The notes under the pieces are model-generated. The model worked only from the letters and a program-made list of their open reading frames with translations. It did not search any database and was not told the origin of the DNA. Shown one piece after another: positions 21,640 through 32,936 of a stretch of DNA of 64,000 nucleotides. Numbering within the stretch: the first letter of the stretch is position 1; each line of letters starts with the position of its first letter. This stretch comes from Stachybotrys elegans (lineage: Eukaryota > Ascomycota > Sordariomycetes > Hypocreales > Stachybotryaceae): the NCBI GenBank assembly GCA_020746835.1, contig JAGPNK010000012.1, positions 1,240,001 to 1,304,000 of the forward strand. Reading direction: 5' to 3'. A program made the position numbers and the translations under genes.

Positions 21640-24600
21640 CTAACATACAATAATTACCCGTGATCCGATATCCTGCTCCTCCAGGCATCTCCAGCAGAGT
21701 TCACCGGCCAAGACCACAACCGGTTCCTTCTTGGTCTTCAAAACATAAGCCGAAGAAAGCCGAGCCATCCAGTTACCAGATGCTCGAACCACGGCTGAAG
21801 ACAGCGGGCAGTCAAGAAGTTCGAACCAGTTATCGATAGAGACTACCGTACCAAAATAATCACTGTTGGCCTTCTCTTCCTCCGAGTGGTTGCATTTACT
21901 AGGTAGCACCCTCCACTGCTGGTTGAGGGCATCCAAGTCGGCAGCCCAGACACCTGCATCGTACGCAGATACCCTAGCCTCGATATACGTCGACTCTCGA
22001 TACTGACTTCCCTGCGTGTTTATGGAAAGAGGTAGTTCGTAGCCTGTCAAGCTTAGTTGTAGAGTCGTTTTGCCGAAGTTGTCTGGCAACATTCCGTCCC
22101 ACTCATGGTGGTTCACCTGTCGCCACGTCTCGATCTCGACTGGCCGGATCATAGGGTCGGCCACAGATCCAATAATGCTCAGTCCAGGTTTCCCGATGTT
22201 TCCAACAAGGTGGCGAACTGGGAAAGGAGGAGCCTCCGCTGATGGATCGCTTAGCAGCGCCTCACACACGTAGAGCGAGTCTCCAGAGGAAATGGCCATG
22301 GCATTAGTGAAGTGTGAAGGCTGAGCATTGATCTTGCCAGTATCGAAAAAGGCAATGCATGCCAGGTGCGCGCTAGTATCCGGGGTAGTGCTTCTGCTGA
22401 CCCATTTAGCTTGATAAAGAGGTTGAGTGGTTACATTCATGTCCACAAGGGCGTCGGGAAGGTGGTTATACGCATCCGCTCCCATGCATAGGACATGTAC
22501 CGACTGGAAGAACTGTGCTAGATTCTTGGATATGTAGCCCAGGCTGTTGCTCGGGTCAAGACCATGCATGGTAGCGTCTGATAGACTGTGCTGATCCAGG
22601 ATACCGCCACCACGGAAGAAGCGATGCAGGTGTAGCTCCCCGCCATCCTTTGGAAGATCAGCGACAGTTTGCATGATCAACTCATATTTGGGCTGCTTGT
22701 TGAATGGCTTGTACTCTGCAACGGGCTGGTATACGTAGACACGTCTGGAGCCGAAAAGATAGCGGTAGCTTTTATCGTCAAAGGTATGTGCATCGGATCC
22801 CAGATCCCACCCGAAACAAACCGATTCCAAGAGCCTTTCCTGTTCCGGAGGCAGAGAACCATTTCCTACACCGTGCAGGCCAGCTAGATGTGTCCGAGCG
22901 AGCGCTCTGAAATCAAGGCTCCTTGGGTCCATCTGAACACCCTTTGGCCAGGATAAGTTGGGTGGGGTGTCCTGCCGGCCAAAAGGGTCTTTGAGCTTCT
23001 CTGCCGTGATGCCCGGAGCTGATAGAAATCCACAAGCCTCCTTGGTATCGACCATTATCTTCATCGAGCGACGGACAGCAACGCCAGGACCTCCAGCGTA
23101 GCCCCTGGGCTGCTGCGATACATCTTGGTCTGGCAGGGAGCTTCCAGCAAGATAGCTGCTACTGCTGAGGATGTCAACGCCCGCCGAGGGAATAGAGAGC
23201 CATCTTCGAAACTTGGCAACCTTGGTGATTTTGGTGCCTTTGCGTGATGTAATGGGCAAGAGATTGGTATACTCGCGGGGATGGCGAACGCTTGTTAGAC
23301 CATCCGTTGTGTCTGGGAAATAGGCAATGATGGCTCCTTGAAGGTTCTGCCCCAGATCGTACGTTGCAGCGATATGCCGTAGGAGCGAGATTTGTTTCTC
23401 AACGCCGAGGAGGTCGAGGAGCTTGTCAAACGTGCCGAAGCCAAAGGCAGGCGGCACTGCAAGAGGCGGCTCAACCAACAAGGAGTGGCAACGGCGCCGC
23501 CCAAAGTTTATAAATTTGATGATTTCCTTCTTCTCCTTTTCCGTAGCTGATTGATATTGCTGCGCCTGCTGCGCAAATAGTATAATCCACCGGAGGCTGG
23601 CGCGAAAGCTCCCCTGTAGCTCCTCGTCTCCAATAGCGGCCAGCTCTGAGGCGTACCGGTCTGACAATGCAATGACGAAGTGGAAGAAGTCATCCAGATT
23701 ACTATGAACAGGGCCCCAGTGGCTCATTGAGCTGCCCATGGCAATCAATACAAGGCGCTCGAATGCGATCCGGGTAGAGGTCACACCCACGGATCCCGTA
23801 CTTTTGGTCGGTTTGCCATAAAACTTGAGATGGTGAAGCTGTACTGACCAGGACAAGCCGGTACCAGGGTGGCTGAGCTTCTGTATACCCAAGCTCAAGA
23901 CACCTCCCTGTGCTACCAAGGAATCATTCTGCTTCACGTACGTCGTAGCAGTACCGAGGACAGACATGTCGGGGTAGATGTGCCAGGAACACAGCCCAAT
24001 CAAGACCTCAGGCTTTACCACCATTCTTGCGACTCCCTGAACCAGTTGATCCATAGTAGACATGGATTCTATCCATGTCGCCATGACGTCTTGGTAGAGC
24101 TGGCTTTGGTTTGGCAGTGCAAGACCGAGATTGTCTACGATTTGCAGAAGCTGCGTTTGCTTGACGATTTTGGCGCCGTCGGCAGTTCGTAGCCACTGCA
24201 GAAAATGATTAGCAGTCCAATATAGAAGAGAAAAAAATAAGTGACCACACACAGCTCTGGCACTTGCATCCCAGACTGCCAGCATTTCCCGAGAAATCTC
24301 TAGCCGGGATAAGAAGATGGTCGAAGTGGGAAAATTCTCTTCCTGCAATCGCTTTTCTAGTATCGTCTTGCGAGTTCTCACAAGTTCATCCCAGATGGCC
24401 GTAGCATCTTCACCCGAAAAGGCCCTGGCGAGCAAACAGGCGAGTAAATGAACCTCCAAGGCTCCAGGCCCCGAGGTGGCGGCAGCCCAGATGGACGTCC
24501 CATCCGCTCCAATCAGCCCTTTCAAAGGACCGTGCGAGGCTTTGCCGGTAGGGTTGTACTTGGGATTCTCGGCGATCTCTGACGTCCGCAAACCGTACGC

Positions 24601-24849
24601 GCGCTTCAGGTGCAGCACCGGGGGGAGCTCGTCGGCAAATAACGCGCCGAGCTTCCTGGCTGTGGCATGAATGGCGCCTTCTTCGGCCTCGTGTTTACGC
24701 TTGCGAGAGAGGTGCTGGCCAAGGCCATGGTACTCGACCGGCGCCTCCAGCTTGATGAGTGAAAAATCGAAATTGCCATGGACCAGTCCAATTGTTGTTT
24801 TCTGCTCTCCTGCAATTGCTGAAAGCGAGATTTGTCCGATTGACGCCAT
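21640..24849 (-). CDS. Large conserved fungal protein of unknown function
   Basis: Coding sequence is complement(join(21640..24195, 24253..24849)), 1050 residues. The 57-bp stretch 24196-24252 is read as an intron because it has GTGTGT at its start, CTAAT and TTTCTGCAG at its end, and because the residues it would encode (LFFSLLYW) do not fit the surrounding polar sequence; it is divisible by three and stop-free, so retention is possible. The N-terminus (MASIGQISLSAIAGEQKTTI, FDFSLIKLEAPVEYHGLG) resembles a group of large fungal proteins I know only as hypothetical. No transmembrane segment, P-loop or protease motif is evident. A basic RKRKHEAEE stretch near residue 50 may be a nuclear signal. 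Confidence 0.78.
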   Translation of the reverse strand: MASIGQISLSAIAGEQKTTIGLVHGNFDFSLIKLEAPVEYHGLGQHLSRKRKHEAEEGAIHATARKLGALFADELPPVLHLKRAYGLRTSEIAENPKYNPTGKASHGPLKGLIGADGTSIWAAATSGPGALEVHLLACLLARAFSGEDATAIWDELVRTRKTILEKRLQEENFPTSTIFLSRLEISREMLAVWDASARAVCGHLFFSLLYWTANHFLQWLRTADGAKIVKQTQLLQIVDNLGLALPNQSQLYQDVMATWIESMSTMDQLVQGVARMVVKPEVLIGLCSWHIYPDMSVLGTATTYVKQNDSLVAQGGVLSLGIQKLSHPGTGLSWSVQLHHLKFYGKPTKSTGSVGVTSTRIAFERLVLIAMGSSMSHWGPVHSNLDDFFHFVIALSDRYASELAAIGDEELQGSFRASLRWIILFAQQAQQYQSATEKEKKEIIKFINFGRRRCHSLLVEPPLAVPPAFGFGTFDKLLDLLGVEKQISLLRHIAATYDLGQNLQGAIIAYFPDTTDGLTSVRHPREYTNLLPITSRKGTKITKVAKFRRWLSIPSAGVDILSSSSYLAGSSLPDQDVSQQPRGYAGGPGVAVRRSMKIMVDTKEACGFLSAPGITAEKLKDPFGRQDTPPNLSWPKGVQMDPRSLDFRALARTHLAGLHGVGNGSLPPEQERLLESVCFGWDLGSDAHTFDDKSYRYLFGSRRVYVYQPVAEYKPFNKQPKYELIMQTVADLPKDGGELHLHRFFRGGGILDQHSLSDATMHGLDPSNSLGYISKNLAQFFQSVHVLCMGADAYNHLPDALVDMNVTTQPLYQAKWVSRSTTPDTSAHLACIAFFDTGKINAQPSHFTNAMAISSGDSLYVCEALLSDPSAEAPPFPVRHLVGNIGKPGLSIIGSVADPMIRPVEIETWRQVNHHEWDGMLPDNFGKTTLQLSLTGYELPLSINTQGSQYRESTYIEARVSAYDAGVWAADLDALNQQWRVLPSKCNHSEEEKANSDYFGTVVSIDNWFELLDCPLSSAVVRASGNWMARLSSAYVLKTKKEPVVVLAGELCWRCLEEQDIGSRVIIVC

Positions 24850-25611
24850 GGCTCATTGACGAAACACAGTGACGAGGTGGATTGAGGGCTTTCATGCATG
24901 ATAATCAGCCTCGGACATGGATATGCACGTGACATAAGCTTCCTCCATATCAGCCCAAATAAGTGCCAAATTATCAGGTGCATTTGCAACTCCTTGGTCT
25001 TCCTGAATTTATGGGCCATCAATAGTCGACAAGTTTTTGGCCAGAAAGGTACATGAATACAGAGTATCGCCATACAAGCAACAATCGCATCCAGCCATAT
25101 GGTCCGATCGCACGTCCGGGCATCTCCCTCTTAGACAACAGTCTCTTCATTGCCTTGGCTAAGACTCTCTGGGCCATTGAGATTCGGCCTTTGCTGGGCC
25201 AGGCAGGCAATGAATGTGCGCTAGCCACATCGGAAGAGGCGTATGAGGGATGTATAACAGTCCCGAAGCCGTTTCAGCTACGCTCTGTGCCGCGAGGTCA
25301 AGAATTTGACTGAGTACTCATTCAAGAGCATGATTTGCCCCAATGGGACAGCTGCGCCATTAATGTAACCGTACTTTTGTTTTTCCTGGTAATAAATGCA
25401 TTGCCGAAGCACCATTCTCCACTTCTATGCGAGCTGACACCCGTCTGTTGGTGATACATTATCTCGGCAGGCTGCCTCCCATGTTGCAGCCAACGTCACC
25501 AGGATTACATTGTCACCAACCTTTCCTTTTCCAGCACTGCTGATTCCATAAGTACCGCACCTCCAAGCTTAAACTGGATTCCTGTTATCATTCTCTTCAT
25601 ACCAGTTCAAC
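24850..25611. other. Intergenic stretch between divergent genes
   Basis: No gene recognised. A 15-bp match to the dispersed repeat (TTTGCCCCAATGGGA at about 25335) is too short to call as a copy. Confidence 0.45.
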
Positions 25612-26562
25612 ATGGTGGGAGTAACAAGTGAAGGGTGGCACAGCACTGCTGATGGCGTCAAGCTCTTTACCAAAAGCTGGAAGGTGGGTTATAACATTGC
25701 TTAGTCCTGCAGTGCTGACTTACGCAGCCCATCAATCCTGCATCAGCCTCAGTCGTCTTCCTGCATGGCTTCAGCGATCACTGCACGAGGTTCACTGACC
25801 TCTTCCAAAACCTCGTTGCCCATGGGATAGAGGTTCACGCATTCGACCAGCGAGGATGGGGCCACTCTGTGACGCAAATTTCTGAGAGAGGAAAGACTGG
25901 CCCAACATCACAAGTTCTTGCCGACATTACAGGGTTCCTAGAAACCTTGCTGCCATCGCCGACACCCCTGTTCCTTATGGGCCATTCCATGGGCGGTCAA
26001 GAAGTCTTGACGTACGCCGCCCAGGGCCCCGAGCACATCACAAGACAGATTCGAGGTTTTCTCGCCGAGGCGCCACATATCAGATTGTATAACGAGCCAT
26101 CCTGGCTGACTGTTCTGGCCGGGAGAGTAGCTTCCAAGGTGATGCCAGGCTGGCAGATTGTTAGCAGGCTCGATCCCAAATACATGTGTCGAGATGAGAC
26201 AACACGCAGCCTCTGGCCCGCGGATGATCTTTGCCATGATACCGGAACATTGGAGGGGATTGTGGGAATGCTGGATCGCGCCAAGGAGCTACAAACGCCC
26301 AAAATACAAGATCGAGAGGATCTAAGAATTGCCTTATTTCATGGCACAGGCGATATGTGCTGTGACTACAAGGCTACGGAGAGTTATTTTCAAGACTTGA
26401 TGGTAAAGGACAAGAGAAAATTCATCTATACAGGTGCATATCATTGCTGTAAGTCAGATGTCCCATGGATCTTTGTTAACTGCTAACTGGACAGTGCATC
26501 TAGAGCCAGAAGAAGATAAAACGAGATTCATCAGAGACGTGGTTGGATGTATTTTGGACTAG
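25612..26562 (+). CDS. Alpha/beta hydrolase, monoacylglycerol-lipase-like
   Basis: Three exons, join(25612..25683, 25728..26448, 26495..26562), give 286 residues; both introns are short GT..AG. The fold is clear: VVFLHGFSDHC (oxyanion loop), AFDQRGWGHS, nucleophile elbow GHSMGG near residues 109-114, a catalytic Asp probably in GTGDMCCD near 230, and a His in the YHCLHLE segment near 262, which is only formed after removal of the second intron. This matches serine hydrolases of the monoglyceride lipase group (Hydrolase_4), which release fatty acid from monoacylglycerols in the cytosol or at lipid droplets. No signal peptide. Confidence 0.88.
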
Positions 26563-26958
26563 TTATACTTATTCAATCAATCCAATCATGCTCTGGTTGG
26601 CCTTGATCTTTCCTGCCAGCCTCATGGCCACTTTGTCGTCCAAGTCAAGTCAAATGACACTTCCACCCAAATAGACTATTCACAGATCTACTCTCAAGGA
26701 GCAAGATCATCACGGGTGTAACTCATGGTCATGACTGATTGAATCTGTTCACCAGAAACGGTAGTTGAGGCTAGGCAGCCGCGGAGGAATTTGTTTGAAG
26801 CCCAGCCTGGGACTTGTTGAAACCTGGTTGTTGGTATTTGACTTATGACCGTTCTCAGTTTGAATATGAAGCCAGGTCTCTCGTATAGACACCCGATTCG
26901 TGCAACCGCATGACAAGCAATGTATTATATAACCAGCTAACCACCACACCAAAAGAAC
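26563..26958. other. Intergenic stretch, no gene seen
   Basis: Convergent 3' regions of the hydrolase and the HET gene. Nothing else recognised. Confidence 0.45.
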
Positions 26959-29007
26959 TTACACCAATGTCATCTCGAGGACAGAGACATTCTCGTCCTG
27001 GGGCGCAAAGAGAAAGGCTTTGGCCATGATATCCCTAAACATCTCGCCGTCCATCATCCCGTGAACGTATGCCGGCCCGATGAGGCGATGGTGCGCACCG
27101 TCTGGGCGAACAACCATGGGCGTTTCCAGGCCGCCGATGAAAACTATGGTGTCACCGTGGCGGATCGACAGGGGACCGGTGCCAATGTATCCGCCGCTTG
27201 TTCGGAAGAAGGTGTTTTTGCGACAGGCGCTGAGGATGGTGGCGCATATTCCTGTAAATGTGCTCAGTGCGACGAGAATCTTCCACTCGTCGCTCTGTTC
27301 GGCCTTTAGGACGTCAAACGAATTGCCAAACCGGCGGCGGATGAGGGATTGGGAGGGCGTCTTGCGGCAAATGTCTGCCACCAGAGCCATTCCCCCAGAG
27401 CTTGCGTTTTCCAGAAGCGACCACCACCTCTGAGCATCTTCGGCAAACGTATGACCCTGCCATTGTTCGAGAATGACAGCCATATCGTTTTCGTCGGCCC
27501 CTTCCGTCTCCCTCAGGGCACGATTAATCGTCTCGATTTTGTGTGTGTCCATATTCCCTCGCTTGGCACCAATCGTGGCAAAGAAAGCCTCTTGGGTCGT
27601 CTCATCGGTTCGACTGTACGTACTCAGGGCTCCGGCAATCCTAATCCAGTCCTGAAAAGCGCGTACTGTCTTCTCTGGATTGCCCTCCAGAGTCTCCCAT
27701 ATAATGTCATTATCAATACTGAGTAGACGGTCAGGGTACCAGATGGACATGCTGGACACCTCTTCTACCTGATCGACGCGGATTCCAGTAATGGAAAGTT
27801 GCCGACCGTCCTCCGAGAAACGAAACACCGGTTGGGCACCAATAGTGGCGTCGAATCCATGATTAAACAACGACAACGGGGGGACCACCTCGCTGTAGTC
27901 GGGCACCCAGGATGGCGCGTCGCAAAGCTCTGGGTTCTGGTGTCCAGTTACGAGTTGCAGAAGCTTGACGGCCTGCACTTTTGGCAGAGTCTTTATTATC
28001 GTCAGCGTGGCTTCGTAATAGATGTCGGACAGCGACTTGGTGTAGTCGGGCGCAGGAAGATGAACCCCGCAGCGTTGCATGATGCTGTGTAGCGCAAAGA
28101 TTTTATCTTTTGGATCGAATGATTCGCAGAGTCGAATGTCGTGAAGCACGTAAAGCACATCTAGCTTGCGCTGGTGTCTAAACATGCTTTCGTTGGCGCC
28201 GTCGCCCCTGATACTGGCACGGATCCTATAGTGCGTCGAGGTCCTCTCCGTTATCTCCCTCGAGGTGGGAATGTCCAGGCCATACAAGGTCAAGCCGCCC
28301 ATCGACATGTAAACGCTGAAAAAGGTCCTAATAAGGAGCTTCTCCTTGCCGCAAAACAGTACAACAAAGTTTCCAGTCGCTGATTCTTGGAGCGTCCAAG
28401 TTCTGGAAAACCAGGGCCGCGATATCACGTCGATGATCAGTTCCGGCCGAGCTATTCACTTAGAAAAGTCATCTCAGAGAGGTTGAGAAATACCTTGAAG
28501 TTTTTCCAACGTCTCCTCGATCATCTTACTTTTGCTCTTAAACGGATTCCACCAGCGTTGTGTCATTTCTCTGATAATCTGAAAGCAGAGATCGCTCTCG
28601 GTCGTCGCATGCCCGAGCCAGACAAGAACCTGCTTGCATTTTTTGTAGATGTCGCCCATCATCTGCACCTGCACATTCTTCTCTTGAACGTCGGACTGGT
28701 TGATGCAGATGGAGTCGACCCAGAGTCGTCGTTTCTTCGGGGCATCGCGGTGGCGGGGATTTCGAAAGTTGCGGAGCAGGTCCTCGCAGTTCTTGGTGAT
28801 TAGCAGCTTCTTGCCCCCAATCGTCATGTGGCGATCCGGCGACTGTCCGCCCCAGGTGTAAGAGACGGCTTCATAAAACGGCCACGGCCGGTCGACCGAG
28901 ATTTCAATCAGGTCTCCTTCCAGGGGAGATTCGGCAGTCGTGGATGTACCCAGGACTAAGATTCTCGTCCTTCGTGGCCCGCTCAGGGGTGTATAGACGT
29001 AGTCCAT
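26959..29007 (-). CDS. HET-domain (heterokaryon incompatibility) protein
   Basis: Coding sequence is complement(join(26959..28451, 28494..29007)), 668 residues, with a 42-bp intron. The HET domain spans about residues 45-200: YEAVSYTWG, then RRLWVDSICINQSDVQEKN and MMGDIYKKCKQVLVWLG, then FSRTWTLQE after the intron. The C-terminal half is the common HET tail, with SIRHGDTIVFIGGLETPMV and MDGEMFRDIM. HET domains carry a TIR-like fold and their expression or activation causes cell death between incompatible strains. There is no NLR or other partner domain in this protein, so it may be a stand-alone executor. All key HET blocks are intact. Confidence 0.93.
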
Positions 29008-29564
29008 TGCTTGGATGAGAGCGGTACCTGTAGAAAATTAAAACAGAATTCAAGTTCAGCTGGAGCTGAAGAGCCTTTAATACGACTCATAGTCATGTGA
29101 CTAGGTGCGGCTGAAGCTGGTGACACATCCGGGCTGACCAAATGATCACGACGATGGAGCAGCGGAAAACAGCCCATCAACATCACCGCAACATTGATTC
29201 ACAACCGCCCATCTGGGACGCCGAGCCGGCCATCGACCTGCAGATTTTTCAATCAACCGGATAACTTGAACCCGCAGAACTTCGAATTCGCATCCAGGCG
29301 GCTGCGCGCGAGCTGGAACAGTCGCGAAGGACTGCCTCTGCTCAGCCGCATCTACCCATGTCCGGTATGAAACATCAGAAATAGAGGGTTATCCGCCGTC
29401 GCCATTGTATTGCGCAGTGACCACAGCTTTAAGTGTTACACTAGTTAAATTTAGGCGATTACTCCTCTAGAGATTGTCTTTGTTTAGAGTACAAAATGAA
29501 CCACCTCTAGAACCGCTTCTCCATTCTGCATCATGTCCACCAGGGGTATGCAACTATGCTGCCG
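29008..29564. other. Intergenic stretch upstream of the HET gene
   Basis: Holds the promoter of the HET gene and the 3' end of the next gene. No other feature recognised. Confidence 0.4.
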
Positions 29565-31991
29565 CTATATGACAGGAATAGTGTGCCCCCATATCCCGGA
29601 CGCTATAATGTCGCTGCTGTCGGGGGCAGTGGAGTACAACATCGCGTTAAGGATGGCTCTCCATATCAAAGCGTCGTCCACGACTTCCTCACAACTTCTG
29701 CTGTCCCTCGCCGGCCTGCCTCGAACGGAGTCACTATCGGATGATTCTCTTTCTCTTTTGGGTTCTGTTGGAGGTCCCTCTGCGTCATGTTCCTCCTGGT
29801 GGAGTATCTCCGCGGGATTGTATTGTGAGTGCTTCTGAGATCGTTCCACTGTCCCTTCGTCACCCTTGGATTTCCTTTCCTCTTCCACTGCATGTTTTAG
29901 CGACAGTCTAAATGCCTCAGTCTGACGATTGAAGTCACTATCCAGGACTGGTTCATTCGTAGGTTGATCTGCTCCGTCATCCCCCTCGCCATCGTTGGAC
30001 TTGTACAGTTCGGATGGGATGTCAATTATATACTTGAGCCTCAGGAAGATCTCGCATATTGCCCTTGGGGTTTGGGCCACTGGATCCTGAGTGCCCAGCA
30101 GACAGGCGATCTGCTTTCGGTATCGTACCCGGACCGCCAATGGCATCAGCTTCTCATAGTCCGAGCTCGTCCTACATGTATCCGTCTTTTGGTCGTAAAT
30201 CCACGGGAATTGGCCGAGAAAGGCGTAGAGGGCCCGCAGAGTCTCCTGGTGGCGTGAGAGACCGAGAGTTAGCCATGGTCGCTCTTCCGAAGGGCTGTTG
30301 AATGCATTCTCCGAGACGGCCGTTTCTGCATCCAACAGAGCCAAGGTGGAGTAATAGAGCGTGCTGGCCCGACAATACCACTGCAGGGTGCTTTTGAACG
30401 GAGCCCCAAGCCACTTGTCGAGCTGCCGAATCTGTAATAAGACGAGCCCTCGGAAATATTGCTGTTGTAGCGGCTCTGCCGAGTGAAACCACGCTTGAAA
30501 CTCGTCAAACTCGTAGAGAAAGGCCCGTGATTGCTGGATCACCGTGCTGAATCCAATCGACACGTATTCGTGGCTGAGCCTTTCGGCGAGGAAGTTTTGG
30601 ATATCGACGAATTGTTTAGCTTCCACCGTGTCACTGTCCGCATCGCGAGCAGAAACGCGTATCTGCTCGTCCGTCGCATCCATGTCAATCATTCTCATCA
30701 TCCAGGAGACGTAATCGGCCGTGATGAGTTGTGGAAATTGGAGCGGGTGCTTTAACCAATACCAACCTGCCCGAGCATCTGGTGGCCATTGCTTCTGGTG
30801 ACCTGGAAAGAATAGGTCGAGGGTTTCGCTGCTCTCCGGGTTGACTGCCCGCGGGTCCGACCACACCTTGCTATTTAAAGCAAGCATCGTCAGTGCCTTG
30901 GATGTAATTCTAGACAGCCGGACGGGGAAGATGGCAGGCAGATAGCGCGGGGTGTCGGCCACTAGAAGCCAGAATAAGCCGTACTTGTCGTCACGAGGTG
31001 GGCAGGATTGCTTCAAGCAAGGCGTCTCTTGTGGCACACAGTTGTGACGAAGAAAGATGTCGTCACGGAGGATAGGGGAGACGGAGTTGGTTGACAGTTG
31101 AAAGTCGAATTTGGCATCTATGGCTCCCACCCCGACGCCAGGTCGGCCCTGTATAATTTGGACGGTGCTGATATTGCCGCGGGCGTGCTGAATAGCCGAT
31201 GCGAGCTGTTGTCTCAGCGACGAGCGGGCGACGCGAGCAGTCCGTCTCTTGCCGTAGCGAGAGAAGGCGCCGATGGTGCCGAGCGTTGGGTGCTGACGAA
31301 AGTCGAACTGGAAGTCATTGCCGATGATGACAGGGTACTGGGACTCCCCCATGCTCCTGAACGAGTATGCGCCCGATGTGGCTGCCATTACCACGATCAA
31401 ACCCACCTCGGCATATGCAGGGACTGCTACCAGGTCAGCAGGGAGGTAATCGGCCATGGTGGTTGCCGTGTCGATGCCGCCCTCTCCCAGGCTCAAGTCC
31501 TGCAACCCGATATGCTCAAGAAAGGCAAGCCAGGTCGCAGCGGGTGGCTCGGGTTTGCTGCCGCCCATTTTGACAACGGCCCCGACAGGAACATTGCTTT
31601 CCAAGCTTTCGTCGGCTGCGTAATTCGCGGCTCGAATCTTCAAAACGTCCAGCAGCTGCTCCGACCTGAGAACTGGAGTAGTGGCAATGGTAAGCCGGTT
31701 CAGGTCATGCCAGTTCCATTCCCGCCTGGTCTCATCAGCCCAGCTGCCAATGGCGCGGCGGTTGGATTTGCGCCGGCCAGGGCCAGCTGCTAAGATGGCC
31801 TGGTATATGGTAATCAGGGCGAACGTGGCGGCGAATATGCTGATGGGAACAGTGAAGGCAAAGGTAATGGGATCCCAGTTGAAATTCCCGTTCTCCTCGC
31901 TGTTGGCTTCTAGTCTCCGTAAGACCAGCCTTAGCAGGCAGTCGGTCGAGTTTCCATCCTCCGGACAGCTACTGTCAGTAAGGTCGGACAT
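29565..31991 (-). CDS. Membrane-anchored protein of unknown function
   Basis: A single exon of 808 residues starting at the ATG at 31991. One clear transmembrane segment lies near residues 43-66 (FTVPISIFAATFALITIYQA), followed by a basic stretch GRRKSNRRAIG, so the large C-terminal part is probably cytosolic. The body contains RSEQLLDVLKIRAANYAADE, DLVAVPAYAEVG and a long helical region; the last 130 residues are acidic and low in complexity. I recall similar fungal hypothetical proteins but no assigned function. It lies head-to-tail behind the HET gene, 557 bp away. Confidence 0.72.
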   Translation of the reverse strand: MSDLTDSSCPEDGNSTDCLLRLVLRRLEANSEENGNFNWDPITFAFTVPISIFAATFALITIYQAILAAGPGRRKSNRRAIGSWADETRREWNWHDLNRLTIATTPVLRSEQLLDVLKIRAANYAADESLESNVPVGAVVKMGGSKPEPPAATWLAFLEHIGLQDLSLGEGGIDTATTMADYLPADLVAVPAYAEVGLIVVMAATSGAYSFRSMGESQYPVIIGNDFQFDFRQHPTLGTIGAFSRYGKRRTARVARSSLRQQLASAIQHARGNISTVQIIQGRPGVGVGAIDAKFDFQLSTNSVSPILRDDIFLRHNCVPQETPCLKQSCPPRDDKYGLFWLLVADTPRYLPAIFPVRLSRITSKALTMLALNSKVWSDPRAVNPESSETLDLFFPGHQKQWPPDARAGWYWLKHPLQFPQLITADYVSWMMRMIDMDATDEQIRVSARDADSDTVEAKQFVDIQNFLAERLSHEYVSIGFSTVIQQSRAFLYEFDEFQAWFHSAEPLQQQYFRGLVLLQIRQLDKWLGAPFKSTLQWYCRASTLYYSTLALLDAETAVSENAFNSPSEERPWLTLGLSRHQETLRALYAFLGQFPWIYDQKTDTCRTSSDYEKLMPLAVRVRYRKQIACLLGTQDPVAQTPRAICEIFLRLKYIIDIPSELYKSNDGEGDDGADQPTNEPVLDSDFNRQTEAFRLSLKHAVEEERKSKGDEGTVERSQKHSQYNPAEILHQEEHDAEGPPTEPKRERESSDSDSVRGRPARDSRSCEEVVDDALIWRAILNAMLYSTAPDSSDIIASGIWGHTIPVI

Positions 31992-32936
31992 TGCGGACGA
32001 CTATTTGCGGAACCCATTCGCAGTTCAGCAGAATGTTGAGACTTTCCCTGTAACGAGTCTGGATTGTTGCGGACGGTATGTCATTGATAGTCCAAGCTAC
32101 ATCCCGAGCAGCGGCCACGGCGAAAGGCGAGTAAGGTTTACCCCGCTCTGTGGGTGAATTTGTCATGTCAGCCTACCTCTTAATTCTAATGGGATGCAGC
32201 ACGCAGGAGAGTATGATCTGCGACGTGGTCGGCATGTATTGGGGGAAACGGCGGGCGGCTGAGAAATGACCCACCAAACGACATTACTTTGGGTAGAAAC
32301 AACGTTCTGCAGCTCCCACTGTTCTTCGAGCAGATAGGCCGACATTCAAACATTATCTGATACTTTCTACAGTCATCTTAATGTATTCCCTATCGTTAAT
32401 AAAGGGAGAAACCTAACATTCCAATACCGGACACCAGCAGGAAAGGTTGACCAGGGGATGCAAGGCTACAAACATCTTGAATTCCAATGGATAGATAGCT
32501 CGACGGCCAGAACCGCGAAAGTATACCAATAAATTAGGATCGTCTAACCACCACTATAAGAGATCCATCGTATCAGTAAGTGAGTTTCGTCCGTGGTAAA
32601 GAACTATTTATCAGCCTATATAATTTGTCTTTGCCATACCCTGCACGGATAAAGGAACTTACGGACAAGAAACTTGATGCTATGTGGGATTTCCCGTTTG
32701 TGTGCCCCAATGGGATACAGACCAGTGACGTCGAAGAGGCCCCCTCTGACGATAAAGACTATTAGATCAATAGATAACAATTGGTTAGAAAATTCAATTG
32801 AGAAAAGTCTTGGCTGGATAAATGCAAGAGAATGGAGATAAATCGAAATACATTCATGAGAAAAATAGGTAAACAACGGCAGAAGAAGCAATGGAGAACA
32901 TACAATAGGACTGAATATAGTTATGACATATTGCTG
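31992..32936. other. Intergenic stretch holding a repeat copy
   Basis: Apart from the dispersed repeat at 32684-32801 nothing is recognised. The stretch is AT-richer than its surroundings. Confidence 0.45.
32684..32801 (-). repeat. Near full-length copy of the dispersed retroposon-like repeat
   Basis: About 118 bp with all blocks of the family, from GTGGGATTTCCCGTTTGTGT at the constant end (32684) to GAAAATTCAATTG at the other end. It differs at few positions from the copy at 54131-54249. A flanking duplication is not convincing. Confidence 0.82.

Noticed and set aside
25335..25349. Short match (15 bp) to the dispersed repeat
   Set aside because: Too short and without flanking blocks to separate from chance.
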